Source: Mycolicibacterium grossiae (GTDB taxonomy: Bacteria > Actinomycetota > Actinomycetes > Mycobacteriales > Mycobacteriaceae). Taken from it: DNA of 64,000 bases. The stretch is from positions 5,573,924 to 5,637,923 of the forward strand of contig NZ_CP043474.1 of assembly GCF_008329645.1 (NCBI RefSeq). The letters run 5' to 3'. The translations under genes were made by a program, and so were the position numbers. Shown here piece by piece: positions 60,405 to 64,000 of this stretch; the first letter of the stretch is position 1, and the number at the start of each line of letters is the position of its first letter. Below the pieces are notes generated by a model. The model did not search any database. It was not told the DNA's origin and saw only the letters and a program-made list of their open reading frames with translations.

Positions 60405-62588
60405 ATGACCATCCACTCCCCCGAACGTGACGCGAGAGTCACTCCCGGCTCCGAGCGCGGCGCTGGCGCCACGCTCGACGCCGACGCCGGCCCGACACGC
60501 ATCAAGGGCGGCCTGCTCGACCCGCGCATGCTCCTGACGTCGCTCCCCGACGCCCTGCGCAAGTGCGATCCCCGCACGCTGTGGCGCAACCCCGTGATGT
60601 TCATCGTCGAGGTCGGCGCCGTGTGGAGCACGGTGCTCGCGGTGCTGCAGCCCAGCTGGTTCAGCACGTTCATCGTGTTCTGGCTGTGGCTGACGGTCGT
60701 CTTCGCCAACCTCGCCGAGGCCGTCGCCGAGGGCCGCGGCAAGGCCCAGGCGGACACCCTGCGCAAGACCAAGGCCGACACCGTCGCGCGGCGGCTGGTC
60801 GACTGGTCGCCGACCACACCGGGCACCGTCGAGGAGGTCGCCGCACCGCTGCTGCGCCAGGGCGACGTCGTCGTCGTCGAGGCCGGCGAGGTGATCCCCG
60901 GTGACGGCGACGTGCTCGAAGGCATTGCGTCGGTTGACGAGTCGGCGATCACCGGCGAGTCCGCCCCGGTGATCCGCGAGTCCGGCGGCGACCGGTCCGC
61001 GGTGACCGGCGGCACCACGGTGCTCAGCGACCGCATCGTCGTCCGCATCACCCAGAAGCCCGGCGAGAGCTTCATCGACCGGATGATCGCCCTCGTCGAG
61101 GGCGCCAACCGGCAGAAGACGCCCAATGAGATCGCGCTCAACATCCTGCTCGCGGCGCTGACCATCATCTTCGTCTTCGCGGTCGCGACGTTGCAGCCGT
61201 TGGCCATCTACTCCAAGGCCAACGACCCCGGTGTCGCGGACACGCTGGCGCTCACCGGCGACGGCATCAGCGGCATCGTGATGGTGGCGCTGCTGGTGTG
61301 CCTCATCCCGACCACCATCGGCGCGCTGCTGTCCGCGATCGGCATCGCCGGCATGGACCGGCTGGTGCAGCGCAACGTGCTGGCGATGTCCGGCCGTGCG
61401 GTCGAGGCCGCGGGCGACGTGAACGTGCTGCTGCTCGACAAGACCGGCACCATCACGCTCGGCAACCGGCAGGCCGGCGCGTTCCTACCGCTCACGGGCG
61501 TCAGCCCGCAGGACCTCGCCGACGCCGCACAGTTGTCGAGCCTCGCCGACGAGACGCCCGAGGGCCGCTCGATCGTGGTGTTCGCGAAAGACGAGTACGG
61601 CCTGCGGGCGCGCACTCCGGGCGAACTCGCCGGAGCGCAATGGGTGGAATTCACGGCCGCCACCCGCATGTCGGGCGTCGACCTCGCCGACGGGCACGCC
61701 CTGCGCAAGGGCGCCGCGGCGTCGGTCGCGGACTGGGTGCGCAGCCAGGGCGGCTCGGTGCCCGCCGAGCTGACCGACGTCGTGAACGGGGTGTCGCAGT
61801 CAGGCGGCACGCCGCTGGTCGTGGGCGAACTGCGCGACGGGACCGCACGGGCGCTCGGCGTCATCCACCTCAAGGACGTCGTCAAGCAGGGCATGCGGGA
61901 GCGCTTCGACGAGATGCGCCGGATGGGCATCCGCACCGTCATGATCACCGGCGACAACCCGCTGACCGCCAAGGCGATCGCCGACGAGGCGGGCGTCGAC
62001 GACTTCCTCGCCGAGGCCACCCCCGAGGACAAGCTCGCGTTGATCACGGCCGAGCAGGCCGGCGGCAAGCTCGTCGCGATGACCGGCGACGGCACCAACG
62101 ACGCCCCGGCGCTGGCGCAGGCCGACGTCGGCGTCGCGATGAACACCGGCACGTCGGCCGCCAAGGAGGCCGGCAACATGGTCGACCTCGACTCCGACCC
62201 GACGAAGCTCATCGAGATCGTCGAGATCGGCAAGCAGCTGCTCATCACCCGCGGGGCGCTCACCACGTTCTCGATCGCCAACGACATAGCCAAGTACTTC
62301 GCGATCATCCCGGCGCTGTTCGTCGGGCTGTTCCCGGGACTCGATCTGCTGAACGTCATGCGGTTGCACAGCCCGCAGTCGGCGATCCTCTCGGCGGTCG
62401 TGTTCAACGCCCTGGTGATCGTCGCGCTCATCCCGCTCTCCCTGCGCGGGGTGCGCTACACACCCAGCAGCGCGTCGACGCTGCTGAGCCGCAACCTGCT
62501 GGTGTACGGGCTCGGCGGCATCGTCGCACCGTTCCTCGGCATCAAACTCATCGACCTCGTCATCCAACACCTCCCGGGAATGTCCTGA
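60405..62588 (+). CDS. kdpB: Potassium-transporting ATPase subunit B
   Basis: The 727-residue P-type ATPase is the catalytic subunit of KdpFABC. The actuator loop is SAITGESAPV, the phosphorylated Asp lies in LLLDKTGTITLGNR, the nucleotide-binding and hinge motifs follow, and MTGDGTNDAPALAQADVGVAM is readable in two parts (TGDGTNDAPAL and AQADVGVAM). A basic N-terminal region of about 40 residues precedes the helices. ATG 60405 follows the kdpA stop by two bases. It hydrolyses ATP to drive K+ uptake. Confidence 0.96.
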   Translation: MTIHSPERDARVTPGSERGAGATLDADAGPTRIKGGLLDPRMLLTSLPDALRKCDPRTLWRNPVMFIVEVGAVWSTVLAVLQPSWFSTFIVFWLWLTVVFANLAEAVAEGRGKAQADTLRKTKADTVARRLVDWSPTTPGTVEEVAAPLLRQGDVVVVEAGEVIPGDGDVLEGIASVDESAITGESAPVIRESGGDRSAVTGGTTVLSDRIVVRITQKPGESFIDRMIALVEGANRQKTPNEIALNILLAALTIIFVFAVATLQPLAIYSKANDPGVADTLALTGDGISGIVMVALLVCLIPTTIGALLSAIGIAGMDRLVQRNVLAMSGRAVEAAGDVNVLLLDKTGTITLGNRQAGAFLPLTGVSPQDLADAAQLSSLADETPEGRSIVVFAKDEYGLRARTPGELAGAQWVEFTAATRMSGVDLADGHALRKGAAASVADWVRSQGGSVPAELTDVVNGVSQSGGTPLVVGELRDGTARALGVIHLKDVVKQGMRERFDEMRRMGIRTVMITGDNPLTAKAIADEAGVDDFLAEATPEDKLALITAEQAGGKLVAMTGDGTNDAPALAQADVGVAMNTGTSAAKEAGNMVDLDSDPTKLIEIVEIGKQLLITRGALTTFSIANDIAKYFAIIPALFVGLFPGLDLLNVMRLHSPQSAILSAVVFNALVIVALIPLSLRGVRYTPSSASTLLSRNLLVYGLGGIVAPFLGIKLIDLVIQHLPGMS

Positions 62589-62591
62589 GAC

Positions 62592-63467
62592 ATGCGCACC
62601 ACGAACCTCATTCGCCAACACTGGGCAGCGCTGCGCGCCCTACTGGTCTTCACCGTCTTGCTCGGCGGCGCCTATCCGGTCGCCATCTGGCTCATCGGCA
62701 TGCTGCCCGGCCTCGACGCCAAGGCACAGGGCTCGATCGTCACCGCCGACGGCCGGCCGGTGGGCAGCAGCCTCATCGGGCAGTCCTTCACCGACGCCGC
62801 CGGCAATCCCCTGCCCCGGTACTTCCAATCCCGCCCGTCGGTGGCCGGCGACGGGTACGACACGCTGGCCACCAGCGCGAGCAACCTCGGCCCGGAGAGC
62901 ATCGTCGACGCCCCCGAGAAGCCGAGCCTGCTGACGCAGGTGTGCACGCGCAGCGCCGACGTCGCCGCGGCCAACGGCCTCGCAAAGGACGCCGGCGCGC
63001 GCCCGTTCTGCACCGGTGACGGCGTCGGCGCGGTGCTCGCGGTGCTGGGCCCGCGCGACGCGTCCGGCCGGGTGGTCGCACCGACCCGCGTCGTCAGCGT
63101 CAACGAGCCCTGCGCCACGACACCGCGGCCCTTCCTCGACGCCTACGAGGGCGTGCGCGTCGAGTGCGCACAACCCGGCGAGGACTACGCCAGTGGCCAG
63201 CTCGTGCCGGTGCGCGGCGCCGCCCCCACCGATCCCGCGGTACCCGCCGACGCGGTGACCGCCAGCGGCAGCGGGCTGGACCCGCACATCTCCCCCGCCT
63301 ACGCCGACCTGCAAGTCGACCGCGTCGCCCGCGCCCGCGGCCTCGGCGCCGACGAGGTGCGCCGGATCGTCGCCGCGCACACCGACGGCCGTGCCCTCGG
63401 CTTCCTCGGCGAACCGGCCGTCGACGTGCTCGAGGTGAACCTCGCCCTCGACCGCCTGGGTGGATGA
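62592..63467 (+). CDS. kdpC: Potassium-transporting ATPase subunit C with insertion
   Basis: The 291-residue subunit has one N-terminal membrane helix (LRALLVFTVLLGGAYPVAIW) and conserved SSLIGQSFTD, YFQSRPSVAGDGYD and TASGSGLDPHISPAYADLQV with a final NLALDRL. The usual KdpC has about 190 residues. Here about 80-100 extra residues lie between NLGPESIVD and VTASGSGLD, including four cysteines. The insertion faces the outside. ATG 62592 follows the kdpB stop by three bases. Confidence 0.93.
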   Translation: MRTTNLIRQHWAALRALLVFTVLLGGAYPVAIWLIGMLPGLDAKAQGSIVTADGRPVGSSLIGQSFTDAAGNPLPRYFQSRPSVAGDGYDTLATSASNLGPESIVDAPEKPSLLTQVCTRSADVAAANGLAKDAGARPFCTGDGVGAVLAVLGPRDASGRVVAPTRVVSVNEPCATTPRPFLDAYEGVRVECAQPGEDYASGQLVPVRGAAPTDPAVPADAVTASGSGLDPHISPAYADLQVDRVARARGLGADEVRRIVAAHTDGRALGFLGEPAVDVLEVNLALDRLGG

Positions 63468-63474
63468 TGGTGCG

Positions 63475-64000
63475 GTGACCGCCACGACGCACCGCGCCGC
63501 CAAGCGCGGTGAGCTGCGCGTGTACCTCGGCGCGGCGCCGGGCGTCGGCAAGACCTTCGCGATGCTCGGCGAAGCGCACCGCCGGCTGGAGCGGGGCACC
63601 GACGTCGTCGCGGCGGTCGTGGAGACCCACGGCCGCCGCAAGACCGCCGAGCTGCTCGACGGCATCGAGCTGATCCCACCGCGCCTGATCGACTATCGCG
63701 GAGGGACGTTCGCCGAACTCGACGTGCCGGCCGTGCTGGCCCGCAGGCCGCAGGTGGTGCTGGTCGACGAACTCGCGCACACCAATACGCCGGGCAGCGC
63801 CAACGCCAAGCGCTGGCAGGACGTGGAGCAGCTCCTCGCCGCGGGCATCACGGTCGTCTCCACGGTGAACGTCCAGCACCTCGAGAGCCTCAATGACGTC
63901 GTCGCGCAGATCACCGGCATCGAGCAGCAGGAGACCGTTCCCGACGAGGTGGTGCGCCGCGCCGACCAGGTGGAGCTGGTCGACATCACGCCGGAGGCGT
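63475..64000 (+). CDS. kdpD: Osmosensitive K+ sensor kinase KdpD (3' partial)
   Basis: The GTG at 63475 begins TATTHRAAKRGELRVYLGAA, followed by the Walker A PGVGKTFAMLGEAHRR and VVAAVVETHGRRKTAELLDG. Further on are VVLVDELAHTNTPGS, VVSTVNVQHLESLNDVV and DQVELVDITPEA, the N-terminal KdpD domain. The frame is open at the window end. It should be the sensor of a KdpDE pair that controls this operon. It starts seven bases after the kdpC stop. Confidence 0.95.
   Translation, partial: MTATTHRAAKRGELRVYLGAAPGVGKTFAMLGEAHRRLERGTDVVAAVVETHGRRKTAELLDGIELIPPRLIDYRGGTFAELDVPAVLARRPQVVLVDELAHTNTPGSANAKRWQDVEQLLAAGITVVSTVNVQHLESLNDVVAQITGIEQQETVPDEVVRRADQVELVDITPEA

Noticed and set aside
1..64000. CRISPR array search
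   Set aside because: No regularly spaced short repeats with unique spacers were found; the only tandem repeat is the coding repeat at 17709-17960.

Overview
The window is high-GC actinobacterial DNA and most likely comes from a fast-growing environmental mycobacterium (Mycolicibacterium type). The supporting signs are an MmpL transporter, a cutinase, a PE-PPE-domain secreted hydrolase, a FadD ligase, F420-type luciferase-like oxidoreductases, a KstR-like TetR regulator, many GTG starts and many 4-base ATGA/GTGA gene overlaps. The species cannot be named from sequence alone.

Left chromosomal arm (1-26.2 kb). This holds ordinary core and accessory genes: an SCPx-type thiolase, a FadD acyl-CoA ligase, and two neighbouring paralogous small secreted proteins with a third copy at 14.1 kb. 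A C4-dicarboxylate carrier (dctA) is divergent from a CitA/DcuS-type two-component system. Further on are a beta-propeller protein, a DUF3060 protein, an amino-acid ABC transporter with a fused binding protein and permease, an LLM oxidoreductase, a peptidoglycan amidase, a cutinase, an exported protein with 22-residue tandem repeats, and a DUF1800/DUF1501 pair. A tight operon then joins a glycosyltransferase, a sugar (glucosamine-like) kinase and a SIS-domain isomerase. The arm ends with a GAF-ANTAR regulator, a purine/pyrimidine deaminase and a small membrane protein.

Integrated element (26,261-56,723). A tRNA-Leu(UAA) gene on the minus strand is followed by a tyrosine integrase. A 42-base copy of the 5' half of that tRNA, with one mismatch, recurs 30.4 kb away, and matching short repeats lie inside both ends. 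The element carries: (a) integrase, excisionase, a replication-type ATPase and small island genes; (b) an IS21-family insertion; (c) a cassette of overlapping genes for a tyrosine recombinase, an HTH protein and a zinc-finger recombinase-like protein; (d) a lipid or xenobiotic metabolism cargo with four TetR regulators, two PaaI thioesterases plus the remnant of a third, DUF6188, an LLM oxidoreductase, a cytochrome P450, an alpha/beta hydrolase, a metal-dependent hydrolase and an MmpL/RND transporter; (e) at the right end, a probable anti-phage module made of a single-chain restriction-modification enzyme divergent from a zinc-hook SMC-like ATPase with a tiny overlapping partner. One inverted-repeat operator type (GCGATAC, five bases, GTATCGC) occurs before the PaaI-TetR pair, before the DUF6188 gene and before mmpL, suggesting one regulon.

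Right chromosomal arm (56.7-64 kb). A secreted PE-PPE-domain hydrolase is divergent from the potassium operon: a small membrane protein, kdpF, kdpA, kdpB, kdpC and the start of kdpD, which runs off the window.
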